A stretch of 64,000 nt of DNA from Stieleria varia (GTDB lineage: Bacteria; Planctomycetota; Planctomycetia; Pirellulales; Pirellulaceae): contig NZ_CP151726.1 of assembly GCF_038443385.1 (NCBI RefSeq), positions 5,704,001-5,768,000 of the forward strand. Reading direction: 5' to 3'. How positions within the stretch are numbered: the stretch's first letter is position 1; the number at the start of each line of letters is the position of its first letter. A program made the position numbers and the translations under genes. Below, piece by piece: positions 26,303 through 34,918 of the stretch. Below the pieces are notes generated by a model that saw only the letters and a list, made by a program, of their open reading frames with translations, searched no databases and had not been told where the DNA came from.

Positions 26303-27418
26303 ATGAAAACCGTCGGCTTTGTCGGCTGGCGCGGCATGGTTGGCTCCGTGCTGATGCAGCGAATGCAGGACGAAAACGATTTCAGCGGCATCGAGCCGGT
26401 GTTCTTTTCGACATCACAAGTCGGTCTACCCGGCCCGAACATCGGCGTCGATGTCCCAAGCCTGGGCGACGCCAACGACGTGGCGGAATTGGCCAAGCTG
26501 GATGTGATCGTGACCTGCCAGGGCGGCGACTACACTTCGGCGATTCACCCCCAACTGCGCGCCGCCGGTTGGCAAGGACACTGGATCGACGCCGCATCGA
26601 CCCTGCGGATGCGCGACGATGCCGTCATCGTATTGGACCCGGTCAATCGAGCGGTCATCGACGCCGCCATCAGTGCCGGACGCAAGGATTTCATCGGGGG
26701 CAACTGCACGGTCAGTTTGATGCTGATGGCGTTGGGCGGATTGTTCAATGAAAATCTCGTCCAGTGGGCCACCGCGATGACCTATCAAGCCGCCTCGGGT
26801 GCGGGTGCCAAGAATATGCGTGAGTTGATCTCGCAAATGGGCACGATCCATCACGACGTCCAGTCGCAACTGGACGACCCCGCCAGCGCGATCCTGGAAA
26901 TCGATCAAGCTGTGGCAAACAGCATGCGTGGTGACTCCTTGCCGAAAGAACAATTCGGACACGCGCTCGCCGGCAGTCTGCTGCCGTGGATCGACAAGCA
27001 GCTCGACAACGGACAGAGCCGCGAGGAATGGAAGGGCCAAGCTGAAACAAATAAGATTCTTGGCCGTCAAGATAATCCGATCCCATTGGACGGTACCTGC
27101 GTTCGGATCGGCGCGATGCGATGTCACTCGCAAGCGTTGACAATCAAATTGACGAAGGACGTGCCGATGGACGAGATCCACGACATCATCGCTTCGTCCA
27201 ACCCATGGGCCAAAGTCATCCCCAACGAACGCGACGTGACCCTGGCGGAGCTGACTCCGACAGCCGTTACTGGTACGCTTGACACTCCTGTCGGTCGATT
27301 ACGAAAGATGAATCTAGGTCCAGAATTCCTCAACGCTTTCACCGTCGGCGATCAATTGCTCTGGGGCGCCGCCGAACCGTTGCGACGAATGCTGAACATC
27401 CTGATCGGCAAACTGTAG
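26303..27418 (+). CDS. asd: Aspartate-semialdehyde dehydrogenase
   Basis: 371 residues, matching the gamma-proteobacterial-type Asd length. It reduces beta-aspartyl phosphate with NADPH to aspartate semialdehyde, for lysine/diaminopimelate, threonine and methionine. The NADP motif [17 protein letters not shown] is at the N-terminus; the catalytic Cys135 lies in [24 protein letters not shown] and [16 protein letters not shown] (catalytic His) follow. gagatg precedes with a fair gaggaaaatgag ribosome site. Stand-alone gene in this window. Confidence 0.95.
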   Translation: MKTVGFVGWRGMVGSVLMQRMQDENDFSGIEPVFFSTSQVGLPGPNIGVDVPSLGDANDVAELAKLDVIVTCQGGDYTSAIHPQLRAAGWQGHWIDAASTLRMRDDAVIVLDPVNRAVIDAAISAGRKDFIGGNCTVSLMLMALGGLFNENLVQWATAMTYQAASGAGAKNMRELISQMGTIHHDVQSQLDDPASAILEIDQAVANSMRGDSLPKEQFGHALAGSLLPWIDKQLDNGQSREEWKGQAETNKILGRQDNPIPLDGTCVRIGAMRCHSQALTIKLTKDVPMDEIHDIIASSNPWAKVIPNERDVTLAELTPTAVTGTLDTPVGRLRKMNLGPEFLNAFTVGDQLLWGAAEPLRRMLNILIGKL

Positions 27419-27665
27419 AACGTCGACTGTCGTTCGTCTTTCCAAGTCGACAAAGTCCGGAAAGACGGACCATTTAGTGGCACGCCTAGTAGTGGGATTC
27501 GCCAGAATTCCCTTCGCACGGGATTTCTGGGGAACGTGAAATGTATTGCCGACGTCTTTGATTACCCAGCTGTAAGGGTACTGATTCGTGAGAGCGAAAT
27601 TGGATCCCGCAAGGGATCGCAGAAGGTAGCCACGGGTCGCCGAAGGCGCACCCGTGGTGTGCGAC
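27419..27665. other. Intergenic stretch between convergent asd and thiL
   Basis: No gene. Contains short palindromes, including a fragment related (inverted) to the right end of the dispersed repeat at 15.8 and 48.1 kb, with gatcccgcaagggatcgcag and ggtagccacgggtcgccgaa at about 27600-27650. A motif near 27490 (gattcgccagaattccc) recurs loosely at 56430. These stems could serve as bidirectional terminators. Confidence 0.45.
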
Positions 27666-28625
27666 TCACAGGTGCGAATGACCTTGTGGTGCCAACCGCT
27701 CGAACTTGCTGTCCACTCGTTTCCATAGTCCGGTGCGACCGACCATGGTTCCGATTCGAGTCAATGGAACTCCGAGATCTATCGCCGCGATTTTGCTCGC
27801 GTCGGCTTCGCTCACCGACACGATCAATTCAAAATCTTCGCCATCGGACCAAGCGTGTTCGAATGGCGTGCGTCCCGACTGTTGAGCAAGTCGCAATGCG
27901 TCCTGGTGAATCGGAATCGCATCGATATCCAATTCGATCCCCACGCCACTGGCGGCACACAAACGATCCAAATCGAGCGACAGTCCGTCACTGATGTCGA
28001 TTGCGGCATGGACATCGGCTAGCTCTCGCAAACGACGAGAAAGCTCAAGTCGTGGAGTGGGACGCAGGTGACGGCCCAGGATACTGCCGCCGACGTGTCC
28101 CGAAACCAGCACCGCATCGCCGACTTGAGCGCCACTGCGTTTCCAGGCCGGTCCATCGGGTAGCGAGCCGATCAAAGTGATACTGATCGCCAAAGGAGAT
28201 TCGGTGTTGTGCCGAGACTCGTCCGAATCACCAGTGTTGGCGACATCTCGTCCGCGATAGGTGGACAGATCTCCGCCCGCGATGGCGATTTGAAATTCGG
28301 ATGCGGCCTGCAAGATCCCTTCATAGACCTCGCCCGCTATTTTCGTCGCATTCTTTTTCGGCAGAGCCAAGGTCACCAACGCACTTTCTGCTTGGCCTCC
28401 CATGGCGGCGATGTCACTGAGGTTGATCGCCATCGCTTTGTAGCCCACATCGACGAGGTCATGTTGTGCGGAAAGGAAATCCACTCCATCGATGACTTGA
28501 TCTGTACACACGATCCTGGGATGTGGCGAGGCGGCAAGCACGGCGGCATCGTCCCCGATCCCCAGTTCTACTTGGGGCAGCGATCGGCAACGACCACGCA
28601 GATAGGCGAGAAAAGACTGTTCCAC
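27666..28625 (-). CDS. thiL: Thiamine-monophosphate kinase
   Basis: 319 residues from the proposed GTG at 28625, matching the usual 320-residue length. It phosphorylates thiamine monophosphate to the diphosphate cofactor. Family motifs in order: ELGIGDDAAVLAAS (metal/nucleotide site), CTDQVIDGVDF, KAMAINLSDIAAMGG, SGHVGGSILGRHL, AIDISDGLSLDLDRL and WSDGEDFELIVSV. The open frame continues upstream to 28832, but that part is read through a palindromic repeat and is unlike the family, so I reject it. A TTG seven codons upstream of the GTG is the alternative. Divergent from the aldehyde dehydrogenase gene. Confidence 0.9.
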   Translation of the reverse strand: MEQSFLAYLRGRCRSLPQVELGIGDDAAVLAASPHPRIVCTDQVIDGVDFLSAQHDLVDVGYKAMAINLSDIAAMGGQAESALVTLALPKKNATKIAGEVYEGILQAASEFQIAIAGGDLSTYRGRDVANTGDSDESRHNTESPLAISITLIGSLPDGPAWKRSGAQVGDAVLVSGHVGGSILGRHLRPTPRLELSRRLRELADVHAAIDISDGLSLDLDRLCAASGVGIELDIDAIPIHQDALRLAQQSGRTPFEHAWSDGEDFELIVSVSEADASKIAAIDLGVPLTRIGTMVGRTGLWKRVDSKFERLAPQGHSHL

Positions 28626-28747
28626 AGCGGGGGCACTCAAAAAGACAACGAATCGAACGGTTTCAGCGGTCGCTGTTCTACGCTGAGAGCCCTGCGATGA
28701 CAACGATGCTGGCGACAACTCGAGAGTGCAATCCGCTACAATCAAGG

Positions 28748-28880
28748 CTACTGCATCGTCCGGTCTTGATTTTGGGGTTAGCCGTTTTGGCGTTAGCCAC
28801 GGTTGTGGCACGAAAACCGTGGCTAACGCCAAAACGGCTCATCTACCGAACCCACGTTCTAAGACTGGACGATGCACTAC
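28748..28880. repeat. 133-bp palindromic element, copy D2
   Basis: Same unit as 23713-23845, in the opposite orientation, and 61606-61738. Here the flanks are CTAC on both sides instead of CTAG, which suggests a 4-bp target duplication of the form CTAR/CTAS and not a conserved part of the element. It lies in the divergent promoter region between thiL and the aldehyde dehydrogenase gene. Confidence 0.82.
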
Positions 28881-28920
28881 GTTTCATTCCCCGAATCGCC
28901 GCCACGCACGCGAGGTTGTC

Positions 28921-30393
28921 ATGAGCATCGCCACTCCCCCGGTCAAATCAGAAGTCAAAATCGAGCAAACGGAATGCTTTATCGATGGCCGGTGGCAGCC
29001 TGCCGCCAGCGGCAAAACGTTTGCGACGGTCAATCCGGCCACCGAAGAAGAAATCACGCAGATCGCCGAGGGCGATGCCGCCGACGTGGATGCGGCCGCC
29101 AAAGCGGCTCGTGCGGCATTTGACTCCGGTCCCTGGCGGAGCATGGACGCCCGCGACCGCGGACGGTTGCTTTACAAGCTCGCCGACGCGATGGAAAACG
29201 AGATCGATTATTTGGCGGCTTTGGAAACGCTGGACAACGGCAAACCGTTCGGGGACAGCCGCAACGTCGACTTGCCGTTGGCGATCGATTGCTTGAGGTA
29301 CTACGCCGGATACGCCGACAAGTTGCACGGCAGCACGATCCCGATCCGAGGAAATTATCTTTGCTACACCCGCCGTGAACCGGTCGGCGTGGCAGGTCAA
29401 ATCATCCCGTGGAATTTCCCCGTTCTGATGGCGGCATGGAAATGGGGGCCCGCGCTCGCCGCGGGCTGCACCGTCGTGATGAAACCGGCCGAGCAAACGC
29501 CGCTGACCTGTCTGCGAATGGCTTACTTGGCTCAACAAGTCGGCATTCCCGACGGCGTGATCAATGTCGTGCCCGGTTTCGGCCCCACCGCCGGCGCGGC
29601 CTGCGTCAAGCATCCGCTGATCGACAAGATCGCTTTCACAGGCGAGCACCGAACCGCACAGATCATCACTCGTGATTCCGCGGACACGTTGAAACGACTG
29701 ACGTTCGAGCTGGGTGGCAAGAGCCCCAACGTGATCTTTGCCGATGCGGACATGGACGCGGCCGCGCAAGGAGCCTACGTCGGGCTGTTTCTCAATCAAG
29801 GTCAGTGCTGTTGTGCGGGGAGTCGCGTGTTTGTCGAAAAGAGCAAGCACGACGAGTTCATCGACAAATTGCACGCATTGACGCAGAAGCGAAAGGTCGG
29901 CGATCCGTTCGACAGTCAAACCGAGCAAGGACCGCAGGTGGACAAGGCACAGTTTGACAAAATCATGTCGTACATCGAAAAGGGCAAGAACGAGGGTGCT
30001 CAGTGCATCACCGGTGGCAACCGTGTCGGCGACAAGGGTTTCTTCATCGAACCGACCGTGTTCGACCAAGTCAGCGATGACATGGCAATCGCCACGGATG
30101 AGATCTTTGGCCCCGTGCTCAGCGTCCTGACGTTTGAGGACAAAGAAGACATGATTCGGCGTGCGAACAACACGTTCTACGGGCTGGCCGCCGCGGTTTG
30201 GACACGCGATTTGACGACCGCACACGATTTCGCTGCTCGCGTGCGTGCGGGAACCGTCTGGGTCAACTGCTACGATGTGTTCGACGCTGCAGCTCCCTTT
30301 GGCGGTTTCAAAATGAGCGGTTACGGGCGAGAATTGGGCGAGGAAGGCCTGAAGCCTTACACCGAGAGCAAGACCGTTACCGTGGCTCTCTGA
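28921..30393 (+). CDS. NAD-dependent aldehyde dehydrogenase
   Basis: 490 residues from the ATG at 28921; the frame upstream runs through palindromic element D2 and is not coding. It oxidises an aldehyde to the acid. Family motifs: [20 protein letters not shown] (NAD-binding), the general base in [20 protein letters not shown], the nucleophile in [15 protein letters not shown] (Cys297-299), and [20 protein letters not shown] near the end. Odd: the usual FTGSTEVG loop that contacts NAD is [14 protein letters not shown] here. Closest in type to ALDH1/betaine aldehyde-like enzymes; substrate unknown. Confidence 0.93.
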   Translation: MSIATPPVKSEVKIEQTECFIDGRWQPAASGKTFATVNPATEEEITQIAEGDAADVDAAAKAARAAFDSGPWRSMDARDRGRLLYKLADAMENEIDYLAALETLDNGKPFGDSRNVDLPLAIDCLRYYAGYADKLHGSTIPIRGNYLCYTRREPVGVAGQIIPWNFPVLMAAWKWGPALAAGCTVVMKPAEQTPLTCLRMAYLAQQVGIPDGVINVVPGFGPTAGAACVKHPLIDKIAFTGEHRTAQIITRDSADTLKRLTFELGGKSPNVIFADADMDAAAQGAYVGLFLNQGQCCCAGSRVFVEKSKHDEFIDKLHALTQKRKVGDPFDSQTEQGPQVDKAQFDKIMSYIEKGKNEGAQCITGGNRVGDKGFFIEPTVFDQVSDDMAIATDEIFGPVLSVLTFEDKEDMIRRANNTFYGLAAAVWTRDLTTAHDFAARVRAGTVWVNCYDVFDAAAPFGGFKMSGYGRELGEEGLKPYTESKTVTVAL

Positions 30394-30410
30394 GAGGTTG
30401 TGTTTTTTGT

Positions 30411-30476
30411 CGTTTCTCGTAGCCGAGCCTCTCCGAGGCTCGGAGTTTCACGTCTCGGAGAGACGTGACTACGTGA
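30411..30476. repeat. Double hairpin between aldehyde dehydrogenase and DUF58 genes
   Basis: Two adjacent stems, cgagcctctccgaggctcg and cacgtctcggagagacgtg, framed by cgtagcc and gactacg. The arms are of the cacgtagycgcgtctc family seen at 15.77, 19.09 and 48.06 kb. It could terminate the upstream transcript, but there is no T-run. Confidence 0.6.
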
Positions 30477-30542
30477 AAACTCTACAACCTCTGAAAGTCA
30501 TTCAGTTGGCCGATCGCCCCGTCACCACCGTGCCCCTACTCC

Positions 30543-31976
30543 ATGAACGATTTTGCCCAACGCGCCGTCGAGTCGCAGTTTCAAGCACTGACGGCGTTGC
30601 CCTGGCTGTTGCTGGTGGTCCTGATTTCGCCGTTGGTCGTCGCCGCATTTGTCCTCAAGATCTACCCGACTCGGGTGTGGATCATCCTGATGTCGTTGGC
30701 CACCTTCGGCAGCGTTCTCTGCGTGTTCTGGCCGGGGCTTGTGACAGTCGTCGCGATCTTTGATGCGTTGGTGCTGATCGTTGCCGTTGTCGATTTTCTG
30801 TGTCTGTACCCGGTCACCAATCACGGGATTGACGTTCAACGCAATATCGCACGTACCTGTTCGCTCGGCGTGCCGGTGGACAGCTTTGTGCAAATCGAGA
30901 ACCGCACGCCGTTGACGCTTCACGGCAGTGTTGCCGATGACGTTCCGGATCACTTTGCCTCATCGCCACCGACGCACGAGCTGAAATTGCCGACCATGGG
31001 CAATGTGATCATGAAACGCAGGTTGCTGCCGCAACGCCGCGGTGCGTTCTCGTTGCAGCATGTCTATCTGCGTTTCAAAAGCCCCTTGAAAATGTGGGAG
31101 CGGCATCGCAAGATCGCGTTGCAAAGCGAGTTGAATGTTTATCCCGACATGAAGCAGTTGACCGACTACGCGCTGCTGGCTCGAACCAATCGCCTCAGCC
31201 TGATCGGTGTTCGCAAGACGCGACGTATCGGTCAAGACAGCGACTTTGAAAGGCTGCGAGACTACACCCGCGACGACAACTATCGTCATATCGATTGGCG
31301 CAGCACGGCTCGGCGATCCAAGCTAACGGTGCGTCAGTTCCAGAGCGACCAAAGCCAACGCGTTATTTTCTTGCTCGATTGCGGTCGGATGATGACGAAC
31401 GAGCGAGACGGCTACTCGCTGTTGGATCACGCTCTCAATTCCGCGTTGATGATGGCGTATGTCGCACTCAGTCAGGGCGACGCCGTTGGGATGCTGTGCT
31501 TTTCCGATTCGGTACACTCGTACATTCCGCCTCGCAGCGGCAAGAGCCAAATGAACCGATTGATCCATGCAGGGTTTGATCAGTTTCCTCGCATGGTGGA
31601 GTCGCGATACGATCAAGCGTTTCTGTACTTGTCCAATCACTGCAAACGCCGATCCCTCGTCGTTTTGGCGACCAATGTGGTCGACGAAGTCAACGCGGGG
31701 GCGGTGGTCGACTATCTGAGCAACATCAGCGGCCAACACCTACCGCTGGGAGTCATCCTCCGAGACCGGCAAATGTTTGACGCCGCAGACTCGCCCGATG
31801 GAGATGAAATCAACATGTACCGCGCCGCCGCAGCCTCCAATATCTTGCTCTGGCGGGATCAAGTCCTCCGGGACCTGCATCACCGAGGCGTGCTGTTGGT
31901 GGACGCCTTTCCGGATGAACTGACCGCACCACTGGTCAATCAGTACCTCAACGTCAAAGCGAAGCATTTGTTGTAG
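30543..31976 (+). CDS. DUF58 domain-containing membrane protein
   Basis: 477 residues. Two N-terminal membrane segments (LPWLLLVVLISPLVVAAFVL and the one around IILMSLATFGSVLCVFW) precede a beta-rich region and then the DUF58 core: FERLRDYTRDDNYRHIDWRS, ARRSKLTVRQFQSDQSQRV and a degenerate von Willebrand A-type fold beginning IFLLDCGRMM. DUF58 proteins usually lie with MoxR-type ATPases and VWA proteins; none is adjacent here. A role in envelope maturation is only inferred. It marks the left, chromosomal border of the cassette-like region. Confidence 0.88.
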   Translation: MNDFAQRAVESQFQALTALPWLLLVVLISPLVVAAFVLKIYPTRVWIILMSLATFGSVLCVFWPGLVTVVAIFDALVLIVAVVDFLCLYPVTNHGIDVQRNIARTCSLGVPVDSFVQIENRTPLTLHGSVADDVPDHFASSPPTHELKLPTMGNVIMKRRLLPQRRGAFSLQHVYLRFKSPLKMWERHRKIALQSELNVYPDMKQLTDYALLARTNRLSLIGVRKTRRIGQDSDFERLRDYTRDDNYRHIDWRSTARRSKLTVRQFQSDQSQRVIFLLDCGRMMTNERDGYSLLDHALNSALMMAYVALSQGDAVGMLCFSDSVHSYIPPRSGKSQMNRLIHAGFDQFPRMVESRYDQAFLYLSNHCKRRSLVVLATNVVDEVNAGAVVDYLSNISGQHLPLGVILRDRQMFDAADSPDGDEINMYRAAAASNILLWRDQVLRDLHHRGVLLVDAFPDELTAPLVNQYLNVKAKHLL

Positions 31977-32099
31977 AGTGCTAGGTTCAAATGAGCTAGT
32001 CAGGTCACTTGGCAGGACCGCGGACTTCTTAAACAAAGAACTTGAACATCGGCTGCCTCCTCACTCCGCGATGTCAAATCCGTAATGGTTCGCCGCAAG

Positions 32100-32513
32100 T
32101 CACTCATTCTCGGCGTCCAATATTGGAGCGTTGCTTTCATCCGGATCTTGTGTCCCCGAGGGTGGCACAGTACCTGACAACTTCCGTGCAGCCATACGTC
32201 CTTCGTTGGTCAATTCAAACACCCCAGCCTTCAAGCCCTCGCCCGATATGTAACCGCGTTGCTCCAGGGACTTGATGGCTGAAAGCCAAGCTTGGGTCGT
32301 TTCGGAACTTTGGTTTGGAACAACGTCGACGCCATCAATGTAGACCTCCAGGATCCCATCGAATCGAGTCCAGTAGAACATTGAGTCTTGTCGCGCGACG
32401 GAGACCAGGATCTGCGTTTCTTCGGTTGTGAGCGGGGCTGATGATGGCGAAGAAATACATCCACTCGCAACCAAAGTGCCAATCAATATCACAAAGCAAA
32501 CAGCGTCTTGCAT
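32100..32513 (-). CDS. Small lipoprotein; leftmost gene of the cassette-like array
   Basis: 137 residues from the ATG at 32513. The signal peptide QDAVCFVILIGTLVASGC ends in a lipobox (VASGC). The mature part contains a winged-helix-like segment: TQAWLSAIKSLEQRGYISG and KAGVFELTNEGRMAARKLSG, which resembles a transcription-factor-like DNA-binding fold but on an exported protein. Not recognised further. The ATG begins only a few bases after an attC-like palindrome, as in integron gene cassettes where the promoterless gene fills nearly the whole cassette. Confidence 0.65.
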   Translation of the reverse strand: MQDAVCFVILIGTLVASGCISSPSSAPLTTEETQILVSVARQDSMFYWTRFDGILEVYIDGVDVVPNQSSETTQAWLSAIKSLEQRGYISGEGLKAGVFELTNEGRMAARKLSGTVPPSGTQDPDESNAPILDAENE

Positions 32514-32516
32514 GGC

Positions 32517-32627
32517 GTTAGGCGTGTCCTGTCGGCGATCGTCCAAGGTAACCCGGCGGCGGCCAAGCGACATCGATTTCCAAACCCGCGTCATCCGCCG
32601 ATCGGGTTGACCGTTTTGTTATGTGCC
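32517..32627 (-). other. attC-like recombination site 1
   Basis: An imperfect 111-bp palindrome between the FRG gene stop and the lipoprotein start. Read on the gene strand it begins with acataac, where the TAA stop of the FRG gene lies, runs through caacccgatcggcgg pairing with ccgccgccgggtt, has the central ggtttggaaa loop shared with the other sites, and closes near gcctaac. The ends have the AAC/GTT core-site character of integron attC sites. Confidence 0.62.
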
Positions 32628-33452
32628 GTCGATGTCAAATGCACGCAGCCCCATCGTTCGGACCAGCGCGTCCTCGGTCTGAAACAGCGTGTAGTGATTG
32701 ATATTGTATTCGTCCAGCTGCTTTAGTGCAGCGACGCGATCTACACGTGGAATTGTCAGTTTGATCAGGACGTCTTGTTTCACGATAGCGCCGGGCGTGA
32801 CATCGTGGTGCGAGCAAAACGTGTGCTTCTTGGCTTGAGTGTCCCAGTGTGTTGCGGTTGTGTACCAAGCCTTTTGCGCAAAGTGTCGAGTATGCGTTGT
32901 CACGTACGGGCCATGGGTGCGAATCATGTTACTGTTGCCTCTGCCTGCTTTGTGCCCTTCGGGAGTTTCGATGAATGCGAAAACGGCAGCACGATCGGCG
33001 TTGTTTGCGGTTTCAAGAGCAAAGTATGCGGCAACATACGGAGAAGTTGTCCAGTCGAGCAACGGAGAAGGAAATCCGTGATGCCGCAGGTAGACGAGGT
33101 AGTCGTAATGCGGTACGTGGACGCGCATGAAGTCTTGATAGTCCTCGATTTCTGTTTTGATTTCTGGGTACGACTTCAGATTCCACTGGCGTCCGGTTAC
33201 AGATTCGATTTCGTTTACGCATGAATTCTCGCGCTGTAGATAGTATTGGACGGTGATTGGAGAATCCGCAGCGCGTTCAAGTGTGGTCTGCAGTCGCCAC
33301 CCGCTGTCAGCTTGCCCTCGAAAAAGGATTTGATTATCGAGCGTCACAGCGTCCTTTTCTGGGACATCGATCGTACGCGTTCCGAATTCGGCTCGAATGC
33401 CGGAAACGGCATCCGGAAACTCGGTCCATGAGTTAAGGTCAACAGTACGCAT
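32619..33452 (-). CDS. FRG domain-containing protein (cassette gene)
   Basis: 277 residues. The FRG domain is defined by the N-terminal NQILFRGQADSGWRLQTTLE and the later YLRHHGFPSPLLDWTTSPY followed by VAAYFALE. The central region has conserved Trp/His-rich segments (RHFAQKAWYTTATHWDTQ) and the C-terminus a further alpha/beta stretch. FRG proteins have no established reaction but are frequent on mobile elements and in suspected phage-defence loci. Its stop lies in the left core of attC-like site 1 and its start follows attC-like site 2, so the gene fills one cassette. No signal peptide. Confidence 0.85.
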   Translation of the reverse strand: MRTVDLNSWTEFPDAVSGIRAEFGTRTIDVPEKDAVTLDNQILFRGQADSGWRLQTTLERAADSPITVQYYLQRENSCVNEIESVTGRQWNLKSYPEIKTEIEDYQDFMRVHVPHYDYLVYLRHHGFPSPLLDWTTSPYVAAYFALETANNADRAAVFAFIETPEGHKAGRGNSNMIRTHGPYVTTHTRHFAQKAWYTTATHWDTQAKKHTFCSHHDVTPGAIVKQDVLIKLTIPRVDRVAALKQLDEYNINHYTLFQTEDALVRTMGLRAFDIDGT

Positions 33453-33460
33453 AGTTCAGG

Positions 33461-33533
33461 CACATAACGCTACGGATCACGCGGTCGCCGCACGCGATCC
33501 TCCACTTCAAAAACCACGACTCGGCGACTCGTC
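33461..33533 (-). other. attC-like site 2, split by a decayed group II intron
   Basis: This is the downstream half of an attC-like palindrome: on the gene strand it runs from gacgagtcgccgag, through the central ggtttttgaagtgg, to gtgatccgtagcgttatg just before the FRG start. The other half is displaced by intron-derived sequence beginning with gtgcagtacgcccaac at 33534, the same relative base at which the intact intron enters site 6. Confidence 0.6.
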
Positions 33534-34010
33534 GTGCAGTACGCCCAACATGGGCGTGATCTTGTGGGGTGAAAGTTCCCTGGACTTTGTTCCGGTCACT
33601 TCCAGTAGAAGACAGGATACCAAATGTAGATCCCAACGAAGGAAGTACGAGGCCCTGTCTCGAAGATGCCAGGCAACTGCGCACAAGGTGGCAAACCGTG
33701 GGGAGGAAGCTTGCGAATGTGAGCGTCAAGCTGGATAGCCGCCACACGACAAAGAACGAACCACCGATGAACTCTGATGCTTCCTCGCTCTCCATCCGGG
33801 CTTGGCCCGGTGGATGCAAGGACGATCACTGGCCATCTCAAGTCGCGTTGGTCCCTTTGCCACTGGCACGAGGCCAGTGGGGAGATCTACGTGGGCTACG
33901 AGTTTCGTGGCTTTGGCGGCCCCATTCGCGTGAGCAAGAAGAAACTCTTGGCATTCAAGAAACGCGTCTGCCAGATCTTTCGTAGAAATCGCGGCGTATC
34001 GATGAAACCG
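33534..34010 (+). pseudogene. Decayed group II intron with reverse-transcriptase remnant
   Basis: The 5' part (gtgcagtacgcccaacatgg, then cttgtggggtgaaagttccc, through gcaactgcgcacaaggtggc) parallels the intact intron from 38495 for about 250 bp. The coding part is almost all lost; what remains at 33891-34010 translates to VGYEFRGFGGPIRVSKKKLL and FKKRVCQIFRRNRGVSMK, which aligns with the LGYTFRGFGGRLGVSPKNLK region of the intact enzyme. No domain V was found. The RT frame has no start or active site, so this is a relic. Confidence 0.72.
33791..33886. repeat. Short hairpins and a 63-bp duplicated segment (copy 1)
   Basis: Contains tccatccgggcttggccc and ccactggcacgaggccagtgg hairpins. Bases 33824-33886 are repeated with one difference at 36566-36628. 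Such short stems with a gcacgagg or ggcttg loop cluster only in the eroded intron segments of this window, which points to a REP-like repeat invading the remnants. Confidence 0.65.
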
Positions 34011-34097
34011 GGCTGCGGAAAACAATGTCGTTGGGCGTGTCCTATCGTGTCGCTCGTGGCTTTGCGATGAGCGGCAAGGGGCCGCGTTGTTTGGCAG

Positions 34098-34781
34098 TCA
34101 GAGCGTATTTCCGCGCTCGTCTGGTGTCCAGCGAGCTTTATCCAACGAGTACCTAGCCCTCGAGGGCTTGTTTATTCTCGAAGAGTGCTGACAATCGGGT
34201 AGCGCAAGCGAATAGAAATACAGTTCAACCAAGTTCTGTGTCGCATTTGCGGCGGTTTGAATTGCATCTCGAAGTGGGTGGGCGTCGATATCGTGAGATC
34301 GCAACCAATCATCAACATCTTGCCCTGAAGACTTGCGTTCGCGTAACTCATCCATGTCGACCGGGTACGAATGCAACCAATAGACGAGGCTTGCGATTCC
34401 GACCCGCTCAACGAGATCCGCGTTGGAGAACGCGTCAACTAGCCATGCAACTACATCGTCTGCGCCAAAAGAGTACAAGCACGGCGTCAAGAAATCACGA
34501 TTCTCGCTTGGATCTGGCATCTCGACGGCTGCCTGGAGCATTGGTTCCATCAGTTCACGATCGAACGTCCGGATGCGGACGAGTACATTCGCAACAAACA
34601 GCTGCGGAAGCCATCGGTCATCTTTTCGTCGCAAGATCGCAGCGAATTCGGCGGTGAGCGATTAGTCGAGCGTGGGATGAGCGTTGCAGAACTCGTCAAC
34701 GAGTTCAAAGACGCGGCATTGATTCCGATCTGGTTCGGACCAAGCATCTGAGTATTCGGCGAGAGTGCTCGACAGAGTCAT
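34098..34781 (-). pseudogene. Hypothetical cassette gene broken by an in-frame stop
   Basis: Two frames lie in the same phase, separated only by a TAA at 34662-34664. The upstream part (39 residues from ATG 34781) ends VDEFCNAHPTLD; directly after the stop the same frame continues SLTAEFAAILRRKDDRWLPQ and then LFVANVLVRIRTFDREL for a total of about 188 codons. The joint reads as a natural helical protein (HPTLD-x-SLTAEFAAIL), so a nonsense mutation in one gene of about 226 residues is more likely than two genes. Family not recognised; rich in Asp/Glu/Leu like a helical-repeat or immunity-type protein. Two separate short genes remain possible. Confidence 0.55.
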
Positions 34782-34806
34782 CAATAGAATGAGTTTCTCC
34801 CTCTCC

Positions 34807-34866
34807 GATAACGAATTGCGATCTATGCAGGCACAGGACGTGCATGCATAGATCGGGCGTTGAACT
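34807..34866 (-). other. attC-like site 3 (short form)
   Basis: A 60-bp palindrome upstream of the broken gene. On the gene strand it runs from ttcaacgcccgatctatgca to tgcatagatcgcaattcgtt with a perfect 11-bp stem and AAC/GTT ends. It is shorter than and not homologous to the other sites, as is common among attC sites of different cassettes. Confidence 0.5.
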
Positions 34867-34918
34867 TTGTCGGAGGCTGGCAGTCCCGTAGGACTTGGAT
34901 CGGAGCGTCCAATCCGCC

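Noticed and set aside
28626..28832. N-terminal 69 codons of the longest thiL frame
   Set aside because: The first part is palindromic element D2 and similar peptides ([17 protein letters not shown]) appear at the other copies; family length fits the GTG at 28625.
28948..30225. 425-codon minus-strand frame under the aldehyde dehydrogenase gene
   Set aside because: Shadow of a strongly supported enzyme gene at high GC third positions.
32040..32100. A further attC-like site left of the lipoprotein gene
   Set aside because: Only a possible half-site (gcgaaccattacgg) is visible and it lacks a pairing arm; the left boundary of the array is therefore uncertain.
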